Shown in pieces: positions 17,108-26,111 of a stretch of 64,000 bases of DNA. The DNA is taken from contig NZ_FLQT01000003.1 of NCBI RefSeq assembly GCF_900088125.1, positions 557,071-621,070 of the forward strand, read 5' to 3'. The position numbers and the translations under genes are program-made. The number at the start of each line of letters is the position of its first letter. Positions within the stretch are counted from its first letter, which is position 1. Source of the stretch: Peptoniphilus pacaensis. GTDB taxonomy: Bacteria; Bacillota; Clostridia; Tissierellales; Peptoniphilaceae. Below the pieces are notes generated by a model. It did no database searches, had not been told where the DNA came from, and saw only the letters and a program-made list of their open reading frames with translations.

Positions 17108-18844
17108 TCAATTATTTAATTTCCATGATTCTGCCTTAGCTTTTGCGTTGATAAGATCAGAATAAAGTCCATTATTTTTAATCAGTTCTTCGTGATTTCC
17201 ACGTTCTACTATTTCTCCATCTTTTAAGACTAAAATTTGGTCTGCATTTCTTATGGTTTTTAGTCTGTGGGCAATCATAATTACTGTCTTATTTTTTGTA
17301 AGTTGTTCTATAGCTTCTTTAAGCTTATCTTCATTTTCTGGGTCTATATTTGCAGTTGCCTCATCAAAGATAATTATATCTGCATCTTTTAGCATGGCTC
17401 TAGCTATGGAAATTCTTTGTTTTTCTCCACCAGATAGGCTTGCTCCACCTTCTCCGATGATAGTGTCATATCCTTCTGGTAAAGCTTCTATAAATTCATG
17501 GCACCTTGCCTTCTTTGCAGCTTCTACAACCTCTTCATGGCTTGCATTTTGTTTTCCAAATTTTATATTGTTTTCAATAGTGTCTTCGAAGAGATATACA
17601 TCTTGGAAAACTGTACTTATTAATTCCATAAGTGATTCTAACTTATATTTTCTTATATCTATTCCACCTATCTTTATACTTCCTTTATCAACGTCCCAAA
17701 ACCTGGAAATTAGATTGCACATAGTTGTTTTCCCTGAACCTGAAAGTCCTACAATTGCAGTCATTGTATTTTCTTTAATTTTACAAGATATGTTTTTTAA
17801 TATTTTTTTATCCTCGTAGGAAAAAGAAACTTCATTAAATTCTATATCACATTTTTCTGGATCTATGTTTTTGCCATCTATATCGATTTTAGGCATACTC
17901 ATAGTTTTTTCAACTTCTTCAATAGAACTTGTTGCTAGTCTTAAAGTTGCTAATACGCTACCCGTTGATTTTATATGATTAAAAGCTAGAAAGGACATTA
18001 TTATACCCATTATCCCGTCTGAAATATTCATACTTCCCTTAAAAAATAATTGCAATGATGTTGCTATCATAATAACACTAAAGAAAGCTATAATAATATC
18101 TTGAATTATGATATAGGGAGTAAGACTTTCTTCCATATCTAAGTTTACTTTTTCATTCTTAGTAATAGACGATATTATTTCCTTATCTCTTATACCTTCA
18201 AGATTAAAAGCTTTTATTACAAAAAGCCCTTGTATATATTCTAGAGTTCTTTGCACAAGTTCTGATTGAGATTTTTGCCTAGCAGCAGAACTGACTCTTG
18301 ACTTCTTTTCCATATAGGATACGGCGCACAAGTATAATAATGTTCCTATAAAAACAATACATCCTAGTTTAAATTCAAAAATAAAAATCATTAAAGTAAA
18401 AACTATTGAATTTATTAAACCACTTAATACACCTACTAGAATAAATGGTGCAGTATTTTCTATATCATCCAATACTGAAGTAGTTATTCCTGTTATATAA
18501 GCAGTATTATTTCTATTAAAATATCCCATAGGTACAGTTTTTAAAAGTTTCCCTATTTCTACTCTTTTATTAGCTACCATAAAATATCCTGCGTGTACCT
18601 GTTTAAGTTGGGCAAGAGAATTAAAATAGCTTCTTCCAATAATACTTAAAGTTAGTAATATTAAAACTATTAATGAAACTTTCATATTTTTATTATCTGA
18701 AAAGATGGAGTTTAATACAATGTAAATTGCTACAATCTGTAACATATTAAATATGGCGTAAATAAACTCAAAGACCACAGAGACATTTAAATTAGATTTC
18801 TCAAGATCTGCAAAGTTCCAAATTTTTTTAAGTCCACTAATCAT
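17108..18844 (-). CDS. ABC half-transporter, fused membrane and ATPase domains (second of pair)
   Basis: 578 residues: six membrane helices (1-310) and a complete nucleotide-binding domain with Walker A GLSGSGKTT (near 367), signature LSGGEKQR (near 468), Walker B IIIFDEATA and the H-loop IAHRL. Exporter-type fold. It pairs with the half-transporter starting 10 bases upstream; such pairs with a neighbouring MptD-like S component resemble the YbtP/YbtQ and IrtAB siderophore importers, which are exporter-fold importers. Substrate unknown. The whole operon is A+T-rich and appears acquired. Confidence 0.88.
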   Translation of the reverse strand: MISGLKKIWNFADLEKSNLNVSVVFEFIYAIFNMLQIVAIYIVLNSIFSDNKNMKVSLIVLILLTLSIIGRSYFNSLAQLKQVHAGYFMVANKRVEIGKLLKTVPMGYFNRNNTAYITGITTSVLDDIENTAPFILVGVLSGLINSIVFTLMIFIFEFKLGCIVFIGTLLYLCAVSYMEKKSRVSSAARQKSQSELVQRTLEYIQGLFVIKAFNLEGIRDKEIISSITKNEKVNLDMEESLTPYIIIQDIIIAFFSVIMIATSLQLFFKGSMNISDGIMGIIMSFLAFNHIKSTGSVLATLRLATSSIEEVEKTMSMPKIDIDGKNIDPEKCDIEFNEVSFSYEDKKILKNISCKIKENTMTAIVGLSGSGKTTMCNLISRFWDVDKGSIKIGGIDIRKYKLESLMELISTVFQDVYLFEDTIENNIKFGKQNASHEEVVEAAKKARCHEFIEALPEGYDTIIGEGGASLSGGEKQRISIARAMLKDADIIIFDEATANIDPENEDKLKEAIEQLTKNKTVIMIAHRLKTIRNADQILVLKDGEIVERGNHEELIKNNGLYSDLINAKAKAESWKLNN

Positions 18845-18854
18845 TTTGCACTCC

Positions 18855-20570
18855 TTATTTTTTTAGATTTGCTCTCCACATATCTTTATAAGTATTGCTT
18901 TTATTTAGTAATTCTTCATGATTACCAGCACAAGATATTTTTCCATCTTCAACTAGAAAAATCTTATCTACATCAGTTACAGTAGATAGCCTATGAGCAA
19001 TAATTATAACAGTTTTCCCCTCTATCAATTTAGAAATTGATTCTTGTAACTTAACTTCATTTTCCGGATCAATATAAGCTGTTGCTTCGTCTAATATAAG
19101 AATTGGTGCATTTTTAAGCATAGCTCGAGCTATAGTAATTCTTTGCCTTTCTCCCCCAGATAAATTACTTCCCCCAGAACCTACTATCGTTTGATATCCT
19201 TTTTCTAATGACATAATAAATTCATGACAACCCGAAGCTTTTGCCATTTCTATTACTTCATCATCACTAGCATTTACCTTTCCCATTCTTATATTTTCCA
19301 TCACAGTATCATTAAAAAGAAAAGTGTCTTGAGATACAAATGCTACCAAATCATATAGTTGTCTAAGTGGAATATCTAATATATTTTTATCTCCAATAGT
19401 AATTACTCCATCACTAATATCCCAATACCCAGCAATAAGCTTTGCTATAGTGGACTTCCCAGAACCTGAAGGTCCAACTAAAGCATTAACAGTATTTTCT
19501 TCTACAAATAAATCTACGCCCTTTAAAATTTCTTTGTTTTCATCGTATGCAAAATGTAAATCCTTAATCTTAATTTCATAGTTCTCAAAATAAGTTATAT
19601 TATCGCTATGAATCTGTTCATCAGCTGCTAAAATAGAATCTATTCTATTAACTGTTGTTCCTACTTGTGCTAAACTGTCAATAAAATTAATTGCGGCTAA
19701 TAAAGGACCTGCTACTCCTAATGAAAGTATTATGACCATTATAAAACTACTAATTTCTAGGCTACCACCTATATACATCAAAAAACCTATAGGCAGTATC
19801 GTTATCAAAGTAGTAGGTGATATTGCTTTAGATAACGACATAGAAAATTGAGTCTTCTTCATCCATTTATAAAAATATTCAGCATTTGCATAAATACTAT
19901 TCTCATATTTAGAATAGGAATTCTCACCCTGATTAAAAGTTTTTATAACCTCAATTCCATTGATATATTCGACAATTGACTTATTCATATTAGTATTGAC
20001 CTCAACAGATTTAGCATAATCACTTGCGTAATCTTTCATAATTAAACCCATAAACATCATACCAACTGGAATTGAAACTAAAGAAAGAATTGCCAATCTC
20101 CAATCAATGATTAATAAATAAATAATGATAAATAGCGGTCCTAATATGTTTGCCGTCATTTCTGGAAGCAAATGAGCTAATGGTCTTTCCATTTTTTCTA
20201 CTTGGTCAACAATGGTTGTTTTAAATTCTCCGCTACTTGTGTCTATAATCTTTCCTAAAGGCATTCTAGGAAGTTTTTGAGCTATACTTATTCTTAAGTT
20301 CTTTAAAATTGAAAAGGTTGCTTTATGAGAAATTTTTAGTGCAAATGAATATAAAATTGATTTTAAGCTATATCCAAGAAATATAAAAAGACATAGTAAC
20401 ATATAATATTTAGTATCATGATTCCCTTGAATTAGATTATTTATAATGCTGCTAGCAAAAATATATGGCATAATTCCACATAAAACCCCTATACTAGAAA
20501 GAAAAATAGCAAGTTTAATCCACTTTTTCTCTGTTTCTGCATATTCCCAAATGCGTTTTAAATACTCCAC
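18855..20570 (-). CDS. ABC half-transporter, fused membrane and ATPase domains (first of pair)
   Basis: 571 residues: six-helix transmembrane domain, then an ATPase domain with Walker A GPSGSGKST (near 360), signature NLSGGERQR (near 462), Walker B ILILDEATA and H-loop IAHRLS. Both ATP sites of the heterodimer look competent since both chains keep the catalytic Glu after Walker B. Encoded between the EcfA gene and its sister half-transporter with gaps of 24 and 10 bases, so co-transcribed from the TetR promoter. Confidence 0.88.
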   Translation of the reverse strand: MEYLKRIWEYAETEKKWIKLAIFLSSIGVLCGIMPYIFASSIINNLIQGNHDTKYYMLLCLFIFLGYSLKSILYSFALKISHKATFSILKNLRISIAQKLPRMPLGKIIDTSSGEFKTTIVDQVEKMERPLAHLLPEMTANILGPLFIIIYLLIIDWRLAILSLVSIPVGMMFMGLIMKDYASDYAKSVEVNTNMNKSIVEYINGIEVIKTFNQGENSYSKYENSIYANAEYFYKWMKKTQFSMSLSKAISPTTLITILPIGFLMYIGGSLEISSFIMVIILSLGVAGPLLAAINFIDSLAQVGTTVNRIDSILAADEQIHSDNITYFENYEIKIKDLHFAYDENKEILKGVDLFVEENTVNALVGPSGSGKSTIAKLIAGYWDISDGVITIGDKNILDIPLRQLYDLVAFVSQDTFLFNDTVMENIRMGKVNASDDEVIEMAKASGCHEFIMSLEKGYQTIVGSGGSNLSGGERQRITIARAMLKNAPILILDEATAYIDPENEVKLQESISKLIEGKTVIIIAHRLSTVTDVDKIFLVEDGKISCAGNHEELLNKSNTYKDMWRANLKK

Positions 20571-20594
20571 AATACTCCTCCATTCTAAAATATT

Positions 20595-21986
20595 TTATTT
20601 TGAAAACTCATAAATATTACCTCCACAGTTTTTTATAAACTCATAATCGTGTGTAATAATTATAATGAGTTTTCCTTCTCTCTCCATATCGTGTAGGAAA
20701 TTAATTAATATATCCATCTGTGGTTTACATAATCCACTTGTAGGCTCATCTAAGATAATAATAGGTTTATTACTAAGCCTTGCTATAGCAATCAACAATC
20801 TTTGCTTCTCTCCTCCCGATAAACTTTGAGGATGTTTTTCAAGCTTTGATAATAATCCCATCTTTTCCAACATTTTTTCATTTAGGCTTGTATCTTCACT
20901 TACTGTTGATACTTCCGATAATACACTTTCTGTAAAAAGCTGAGAGCTAGGATCTTGCATTACCATAAAAATTTCTTTATTTTGTTTTGTAACTTTTTTT
21001 TGATTAACAAATACATCTCCGTGACCTTTTGTAATACCGGTCAATAATTTAATGAAAGTACTTTTCCCTATTCCATTTTTTCCAATGATAAAATTTACTC
21101 CCTTATTAAAGGAAATACTAAAGTCGAAAATTTTATTCTTTTCATATTTTTTCTTAAAATTATGACATGATAAATCTCCATTACTAAAAATATTTTTATC
21201 ATCCAATAAATTTACTTTATAATACTTATTAATCTCTAAATCACTTTTCTCTATTTTACTAAATGTTCTAAGTCCATATCCTTCTGCAATAGCTTTCAAA
21301 TTATAATCATTTAAATCTTCTTTTTCGTATGAAATTAAAGACTCATTATCAATAATACAGAGCCTATCCATTATATCCTTTAAATAAAATAATCTATGTT
21401 CCACAACAATTATTATCTTATTTAATTCTTTTAATTTCACTAAGGCTTCTTTTAACCTTTCTATAGATTCATTATCTAATGATGAAGATGGTTCATCTAA
21501 TAAGATAATATCATTTTCAGAAATTGCACAAGCTGCAAGTGCTATCATTTGCTTTTCTCCACCAGATAAATCAAATATATTTTTGTCTAGTAAGTATTCT
21601 ATATTTAAGAGTTTTGAGTATTTCTTTATTCTATTGATTATCTCTAACTTGTCAGTATTTCTATTTTCTAGCTGAAAGGCTAACTCCTCAGTGGAATTCA
21701 TACAGTAGAATTGAGATTTTGGATTTTGAAATACATTTGAAATAATACATGATCTTTCAAATATATTTTTACTAAGTAAATCTAGGCTGTTATATTTTAT
21801 TTCTTCACTAATATTAGCATCAAGGTATTCAGGTATTACTCCATTAATTGCTTTTAATAGTGTGCTTTTTCCACATCCAGAATGTCCTGTAATAACTGTA
21901 ATTTCACCAGCTTTACATTCAAAATTTAGATTTTTTAAGATATTTTCATCATCAAAAGATAAATCAAGCTTTCTTATTTTAAGCAT
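20595..21986 (-). CDS. ECF transporter double ATPase (EcfA1-EcfA2 in one chain)
   Basis: 463 residues with two complete ABC ATPase halves: Walker A GHSGCGKST near 35 and GKNGIGKST near 307, signatures LSGGEKQM and LSGGEKQRL, and Walker B motifs IILLDEPSS and IIILDEPTSG. It energises an ECF importer with the T component whose gene overlaps its start by eight bases and the S component upstream. Single-chain double EcfA is common in accessory ECF operons. Confidence 0.88.
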   Translation of the reverse strand: MLKIRKLDLSFDDENILKNLNFECKAGEITVITGHSGCGKSTLLKAINGVIPEYLDANISEEIKYNSLDLLSKNIFERSCIISNVFQNPKSQFYCMNSTEELAFQLENRNTDKLEIINRIKKYSKLLNIEYLLDKNIFDLSGGEKQMIALAACAISENDIILLDEPSSSLDNESIERLKEALVKLKELNKIIIVVEHRLFYLKDIMDRLCIIDNESLISYEKEDLNDYNLKAIAEGYGLRTFSKIEKSDLEINKYYKVNLLDDKNIFSNGDLSCHNFKKKYEKNKIFDFSISFNKGVNFIIGKNGIGKSTFIKLLTGITKGHGDVFVNQKKVTKQNKEIFMVMQDPSSQLFTESVLSEVSTVSEDTSLNEKMLEKMGLLSKLEKHPQSLSGGEKQRLLIAIARLSNKPIIILDEPTSGLCKPQMDILINFLHDMEREGKLIIIITHDYEFIKNCGGNIYEFSK

Positions 21987-22680
21987 ATTTTCTACCTCTT
22001 ATATAAAAAAATAAAACTAAAATAGAAACAAAAAAAATTAAATAGTCAGCAAATGTTAACTTTGCTTCTCTAATATTTGATCTATTTTGATTGACAGCAA
22101 GACCCTTAGTTAATGAAGCTACTGTCAATTCATCAGCAGAATTTGATAGGGTCATCAATAGTGGGATTATCCTATATTCAATTAATAAAATAGGATTCTT
22201 TAAAAATTTCCTAAAACTTATACCCCTCAAATAAATAGCTTGTTTTATTTGTCTATACTCAATTCTTGTTGCATAAAAATATCTAACCATAACCGCAACA
22301 GGAATGGCTATCTGATCAGGACACTTCACCTTTTTTAATGAACAAATTGCTTCTCCTACACTAGTCGTTAAAATTATATAATTTCCCATAACCATAGGTG
22401 CAAAAACTCTTTTTATTATAATTATAACTATGTGTATAAGTGATAATATTATAGAATCATTTAATTCTCTAATATTAATTTCTATAATATTCAATATTAT
22501 AAAAAGTATGATTGATTTAATCCCAGATTTTATATGTCCAGATAAAAATAATAAAAAAGTAGGGAGCATACATATTAATACATAATATATAGGATTTAGG
22601 CTTTGAATATTTCCAATTGTCATAATAAAAGAAATAACCATCATTAAAAATAATTTTGCTCTAAAATCTATCCTTATCAT
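21979..22680 (-). CDS. ecfT: ECF transporter T component
   Basis: 233 residues, five or six helices. The two coupling-helix motifs are visible in the C-terminal half as AIYLRGISF (Ala-Arg-Gly type, near 148) and ELTVASLTKGL (near 185). It links the double ATPase to the substrate-binding S component. It overlaps the ATPase gene by eight bases, implying translational coupling. Confidence 0.85.
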   Translation of the reverse strand: MIRIDFRAKLFLMMVISFIMTIGNIQSLNPIYYVLICMLPTFLLFLSGHIKSGIKSIILFIILNIIEINIRELNDSIILSLIHIVIIIIKRVFAPMVMGNYIILTTSVGEAICSLKKVKCPDQIAIPVAVMVRYFYATRIEYRQIKQAIYLRGISFRKFLKNPILLIEYRIIPLLMTLSNSADELTVASLTKGLAVNQNRSNIREAKLTFADYLIFFVSILVLFFYIRGRKYA

Positions 22681-22704
22681 ATCTAATAACCCGCTCCCTA
22701 ATTC

Positions 22705-23286
22705 TTACTTACCAACTTTTGAAAAATGTTTTTTCAAGAACACAATTCCCAAACTACAACCTACAAAAGCACCAATAAATCCTAAAATAGCCATGACTAT
22801 TAAAATCCAATCAGGCATAACTTTCATCATCGTGTCAATAAATTCTTGCTTATAACCTTGATTTAAAAGCTCTTGTACATACTCATTTCTTGAGATGATA
22901 ATCGGAACATAGTTTCCTAAAGTACAAAGACTTGAAAAAGAAAATGCTAATCTAGATTTTCCTTTACTGTCATAAGAGCCTGATTTTAATATTATTTCTC
23001 CAATAAATCCTGCAATTGCTCCTGTTAAAAGTGCCCATGGACCATGACCCATGATGACATAAGCTAAAGATATTAGCATTGTTTGAATAAAAAGCATTCC
23101 TGGCTTCTTAATTTTTGTTGAAAAAAGCATGTTACTAGGTCCAACTAAAATTCCCTGTACTAATGGAACAATTGGCATCAAAACAGGAACCATAGCTGTA
23201 AATGAGCCTATTAGCATAAAAATAAACCCAAGTACTGCAAACAAACCAACATTAATTAAATCTCTAACTTCTAATTTTTTATTCAT
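22705..23286 (-). CDS. MptD-family ECF transporter S component
   Basis: 193 residues, about six helices, with RDLINVGLFAVLGFIFML at the start and the GxxG-rich centre IMGHGPWALLTGAIAGFIGEII typical of the MptD/Trep_Strep family. S components capture the substrate at the outer face; the MptD family ligand is not established. The first structural gene after tetR, 24 bp from ecfT. A good GAGG-type site (AAGGAGGTTTCAG) precedes the ATG. Confidence 0.82.
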   Translation of the reverse strand: MNKKLEVRDLINVGLFAVLGFIFMLIGSFTAMVPVLMPIVPLVQGILVGPSNMLFSTKIKKPGMLFIQTMLISLAYVIMGHGPWALLTGAIAGFIGEIILKSGSYDSKGKSRLAFSFSSLCTLGNYVPIIISRNEYVQELLNQGYKQEFIDTMMKVMPDWILIVMAILGFIGAFVGCSLGIVFLKKHFSKVGK

Positions 23287-23303
23287 TTCTGAAACCTCCT
23301 TAG

Positions 23304-23897
23304 TTATCTATTTTTTTCTAAATCTAAAATATAATTTAAAATTGTATCTTTTAGATATTTCCTATTCTCATCATATGAATCTCTTGCATTAAGAACTTGC
23401 GAGCTTAATATCATTCCATTTATATAATTTACTAAAAAACCATCTTCAAAAATCTTTGAATCAATTCCTAATTTATTAGATATTGAATCTAATTGATTTA
23501 CTGTTTCTGTTTTCAAATCTTGAAACATCTTCTCTAAATCTTCATTATATTTTTTTGATTGTAATAAAAGAGAATAAACCTTAGTAATATCTGTATCTGG
23601 TAGACACTTATCCACTAAAATTTCACTCATCTGTTCATATTTATCTTGACCTATGTGAGCTTCTAAATAATTATCAATTAAATTATTTCTATACTGATTT
23701 CCATCAAGCATTAAATCTTTAAGCATTTCAGCTGTGCTTTTATAATGATGATAGACGCCACCTGTGCTCATGCCAACTTCTTTAATCACATCTTCCATCG
23801 TTGTATTCTGAAATCCCTTATTCAAAAAACATCTCATTGCTGCATCTCGAATTTCTTTTTTTCTTATTTGACCAACTTTTATTTCCTTATCTTTCAA
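23304..23897 (-). CDS. TetR-family transcriptional regulator
   Basis: About 197 residues. The N-terminal DNA-binding helices are clear (RDAAMRCFLNKGFQNTTMEDVIKE then VGMSTGGVYHHYKS, residues ~15-55 in pieces); the C-terminal ligand domain is all helical. I place the start at a TTG codon because GGAGG lies seven bases before it; upstream ATGs lack a site and lie in the operator hairpin zone. It heads the ECF/ABC operon and probably represses it until the transported compound or a drug binds. Confidence 0.82.
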   Translation of the reverse strand: MKDKEIKVGQIRKKEIRDAAMRCFLNKGFQNTTMEDVIKEVGMSTGGVYHHYKSTAEMLKDLMLDGNQYRNNLIDNYLEAHIGQDKYEQMSEILVDKCLPDTDITKVYSLLLQSKKYNEDLEKMFQDLKTETVNQLDSISNKLGIDSKIFEDGFLVNYINGMILSSQVLNARDSYDENRKYLKDTILNYILDLEKNR

Positions 23898-23927
23898 TAA
23901 AATACCTCCAGTCATTCGATTATTTTT

Positions 23928-23943
23928 CCGAGGATTCCCTCGG
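23928..23943. promoter_or_regulatory. Likely TetR operator palindrome
   Basis: CCGAGG-ATTC-CCTCGG lies just downstream of the -10 box of the promoter reading into tetR, where a bound repressor would block initiation. It could also act as a terminator in the plus direction since T5 follows. Confidence 0.55.
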
Positions 23944-23948
23944 TTTTT

Positions 23949-23977
23949 ATTATAGCTTAATTGGGAAGTATTTTCAA
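23949..23977 (-). promoter_or_regulatory. Promoter of the tetR-ECF-ABC operon
   Basis: Minus-strand TTGAAA and TATAAT separated by exactly 17 bp, a consensus housekeeping promoter. Confidence 0.75.
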
Positions 23978-24100
23978 TATCGATCAAATTATAAATTTTG
24001 CTCTACTCTACCATATACTTCTTAATTAATTTATTTAAATACGGTCTAATTAATAAAACTTAATAAACGCTTTACACTTATAACTTTAATAGCAAGCACA

Positions 24101-24120
24101 GTAAGTGTACGGACACTTAC
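24101..24120. repeat. Perfect inverted repeat upstream of mobC
   Basis: GTAAGTGT-ACGG-ACACTTAC, eight-base perfect arms. Placed 110 bp before the mobC start, it may belong to the transfer-origin region. Confidence 0.55.
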
Positions 24121-24130
24121 AAAAAAATTA

Positions 24131-24166
24131 ATGGAGCAGACCTTTACGGAATGCTCCATTTTTTTA
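24131..24166 (+). terminator. Orphan rho-independent terminator
   Basis: TGGAGCA/TGCTCCA stem followed by seven T. No plus-strand gene ends here, so it is probably the end of a gene removed during decay of the element, or insulates mobC. Confidence 0.65.
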
Positions 24167-24169
24167 ATT

Positions 24170-24205
24170 TTAACCTTGTTAGGGAGAACCCTAAGACCCC
24201 GAAAT
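24170..24205 (+). other. Candidate origin of transfer (oriT)
   Basis: The hairpin TTAGGG-AGAA-CCCTAA followed by GACCCCG lies 34 bp before mobC. Origins of mobilizable elements usually sit immediately upstream of mobC/relaxase genes and contain such a short inverted repeat next to the nick. The position supports the call; the nick site is not proven. Confidence 0.45.
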
Positions 24206-24227
24206 ATATTTTATAAAGGACAATAAA

Positions 24228-24582
24228 ATGGCAGATAGATTTAGAAATGAAGGAATAGAAATAAAATTAACCAAAGAAGAAAAAAATTTTTGAAAAGAAA
24301 ATGAAACTTGCTAATTGCAAAACTATGTCCCACTTTCTTAGGAAATGTGTATTAGAGAAAGAAATTTATGTTGTAGATTTAGAACCATTTAGAAACTTAC
24401 AATGGCTACTCTCAAATGCAACAAATAATATAAACCAGATCGCCAAGGCTACTAATACAACTGGCATTATTTACAAAAATGAAATTGAAGAAATGAATAA
24501 ACAGATAGAAAAACTGTCAAGAGAAATATGGCAGATCCATTCCCTACTTCTTAATAAATCAAAAGAAAGTTCTGATGATTAG
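24228..24582 (+). pseudogene. mobC: Frameshifted mobilization relaxosome protein MobC
   Basis: The first 22 codons (MADRFRNEGIEIKLTKEE, after ATAAAGGA) run into a TGA because an A7T5 homopolymer tract near 24282-24292 is out of frame. Skipping it restores a 94-codon frame with the MobC core MSHFLRKCVLEKEIYVVD and NINQIAKATN. MobC helps the relaxase open the origin of transfer. A one-base slip at the homopolymer is the likely cause; a ribosomal frameshift or a read error is the alternative. Confidence 0.75.
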
Positions 24583-24715
24583 TGTGGCAATTACAAAAAT
24601 ACATCCTATAAAATCAACTCTAAATTTGACAATAGATTACATTACTAAGGGTGAAAAAACTGATGAAAACGTCTTGGTATCTTCCTTATTTACATCTTTT
24701 GTATCAACGCTATAG
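24575..24715 (+). pseudogene. Truncated relaxase, N-terminus only
   Basis: An ATG overlapping the mobC stop starts MISVAITKIHPIKSTLN then DYITKGEKTDENVLVSS, the unmistakable opening of a MOBP-type relaxase. After about residue 36 (base ~24682) homology ends and the frame runs into the antisense of the rlmD 3' end, stopping at TAG. The catalytic His triad is missing. It marks the broken right edge of the mobilizable element. Confidence 0.75.
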
Positions 24716-26018
24716 CTTCCACGTGTGCCGTCCTCGGGAATTGGTCCACGGCTTCGAGGTGTTCCACCTTATACCCTTTCGCCTCCAGGATGTCGATGTC
24801 GCGGACTTGGGTCACGGGGTTGCAGCTGATGTAGAGGATGCGTCCCGCGCCGAGGGCGGCGAGCTTGTCGATGGCTTTCGGGTGGATGCCGTCGCGGGGC
24901 GGATCCACGACGAGAAGGTCGCAGGTTTCCTCCACGGTGTCGATCATCTCCAGCACGTCGCCGGCGATGAAGCGGGCGTTGTCGATGCCGTTGCGCTTCG
25001 CCGATCGATTGGCATCCTCCACGGCGGATTCCACGATTTCGATGCCCACTACTTTTTTCGCCGCCTTGGCCAGCACCTGGCCGATGGTGCCTGTGCCGGA
25101 ATAGAGGTCGAAGACGACACCTTTTTCTTCCGCCGCCAGGGCCCGGGCTTTTTCGTAGATCAGCGTGGCCGTATCGGGATTGGGCTGGAAAAAGGAAAAG
25201 GGCCCGATGTCGAAGTGAAGGTCCAAAAGATTTTCGCCGATCACCTCGTCGCCGTAGAGATGACGCACCTCCTCGGGCTTAATGGCGTCGGCCCAGTCGT
25301 CGGTGATGGTGCGGTAAATGCTCGCAATATTTCCTTTTAGCTTCAAGGAACGCAAAAAATCCACGAAGGCCGCCTCGTCCACCTCATCTGACGAGGTCAC
25401 CAGGTTCACCAAGTAGCTGTCCGTGGCCCGGGCGTGGCGCACGACGAGAAAGCGCAGAGTGCCTTCGTGTTTCATGCGGTGGTAAAAGGGCGTGTTCAGC
25501 TCGCGGAAATAGTCTTCCACGGCGGCGCGAATGGCCTCCATGTCTTCCGGCACCAGGAGGCAGCCCGTGGTGGAGACGATGTCGTAAAAGCCCTTTTTGT
25601 GGTGCAGGCCCAGGGTGAGGGGGCCGCCTTTTTCCGCATCGCCGAAGGTGTATTCCATTTTGTTGCGGTAGTGATAGACCCGCGGCGCCGGCGTGTAGGG
25701 CACGTCCCTGCCGTAGAGATCGTCGATCATGGATTTTTTCAGCGCCGATTCCTTTTCGTAGCTTAAGCTCTGGTAGGTGCAGCCGCCGCAAATGGCCGCA
25801 TGAGGGCAATCGGGCGCCTCTTCCATGGGTGAGGAGGCCAAAAGCTCCACGATCTTTCCCTTTTTGTTATCCTTTCGGTTTCTCGTAATGCGCACGCCCA
25901 CTTTTTGCCCGGGCAGGCCGCCTTTCACCACGACCCGCACGCCGTCTTCCGTTTCCACCACGGATTTGTTGGGGAAATGCCGCTCGGTAATCTCGCCTTC
26001 TACATATTTCTTCGCCAT
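24690..26018 (-). CDS. rlmD: 23S rRNA (uracil-5-)-methyltransferase, RlmD/RumA type
   Basis: 442 residues: TRAM domain (about 1-58), Cys cluster CPHAAICGGC near 70 with a later Cys for the 4Fe-4S site, SAM-binding FDLYSGTGTIGQ near 290, the DPPRDG motif and catalytic SCNP near 385. It methylates U in 23S rRNA using SAM. AAAGGAGG precedes the ATG. Its last codons lie at the edge of a decayed mobilizable element; the HVEA codons (CACGTGGAAGC in the gene) near the 3' end correspond to the segment that streptococcal ICEs use as target in rum genes. Confidence 0.92.
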   Translation of the reverse strand: MAKKYVEGEITERHFPNKSVVETEDGVRVVVKGGLPGQKVGVRITRNRKDNKKGKIVELLASSPMEEAPDCPHAAICGGCTYQSLSYEKESALKKSMIDDLYGRDVPYTPAPRVYHYRNKMEYTFGDAEKGGPLTLGLHHKKGFYDIVSTTGCLLVPEDMEAIRAAVEDYFRELNTPFYHRMKHEGTLRFLVVRHARATDSYLVNLVTSSDEVDEAAFVDFLRSLKLKGNIASIYRTITDDWADAIKPEEVRHLYGDEVIGENLLDLHFDIGPFSFFQPNPDTATLIYEKARALAAEEKGVVFDLYSGTGTIGQVLAKAAKKVVGIEIVESAVEDANRSAKRNGIDNARFIAGDVLEMIDTVEETCDLLVVDPPRDGIHPKAIDKLAALGAGRILYISCNPVTQVRDIDILEAKGYKVEHLEAVDQFPRTAHVEAIALIQKM

Positions 26019-26069
26019 AATGCCTCCTTTATTCTTCCCTCCATTATACCATGGGCTCCCTCCCATAGA

Positions 26070-26105
26070 AAAAGCTACCGACATCCATCGGTAGCTTCTC
26101 TTTTT
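26070..26105 (-). terminator. Terminator of the beta-helix SLH protein gene
   Basis: GCTACCGA/TCGGTAGC stem with a U run on the leftward transcript. Confidence 0.85.
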
Positions 26106-26111
26106 ATAAAT

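Noticed and set aside
24282-24300. Programmed ribosomal frameshift in mobC
   Set aside because: The A7T5 tract is slippery, but no mobC family is known to use frameshifting and the downstream relaxase is already truncated, so decay is the simpler explanation.
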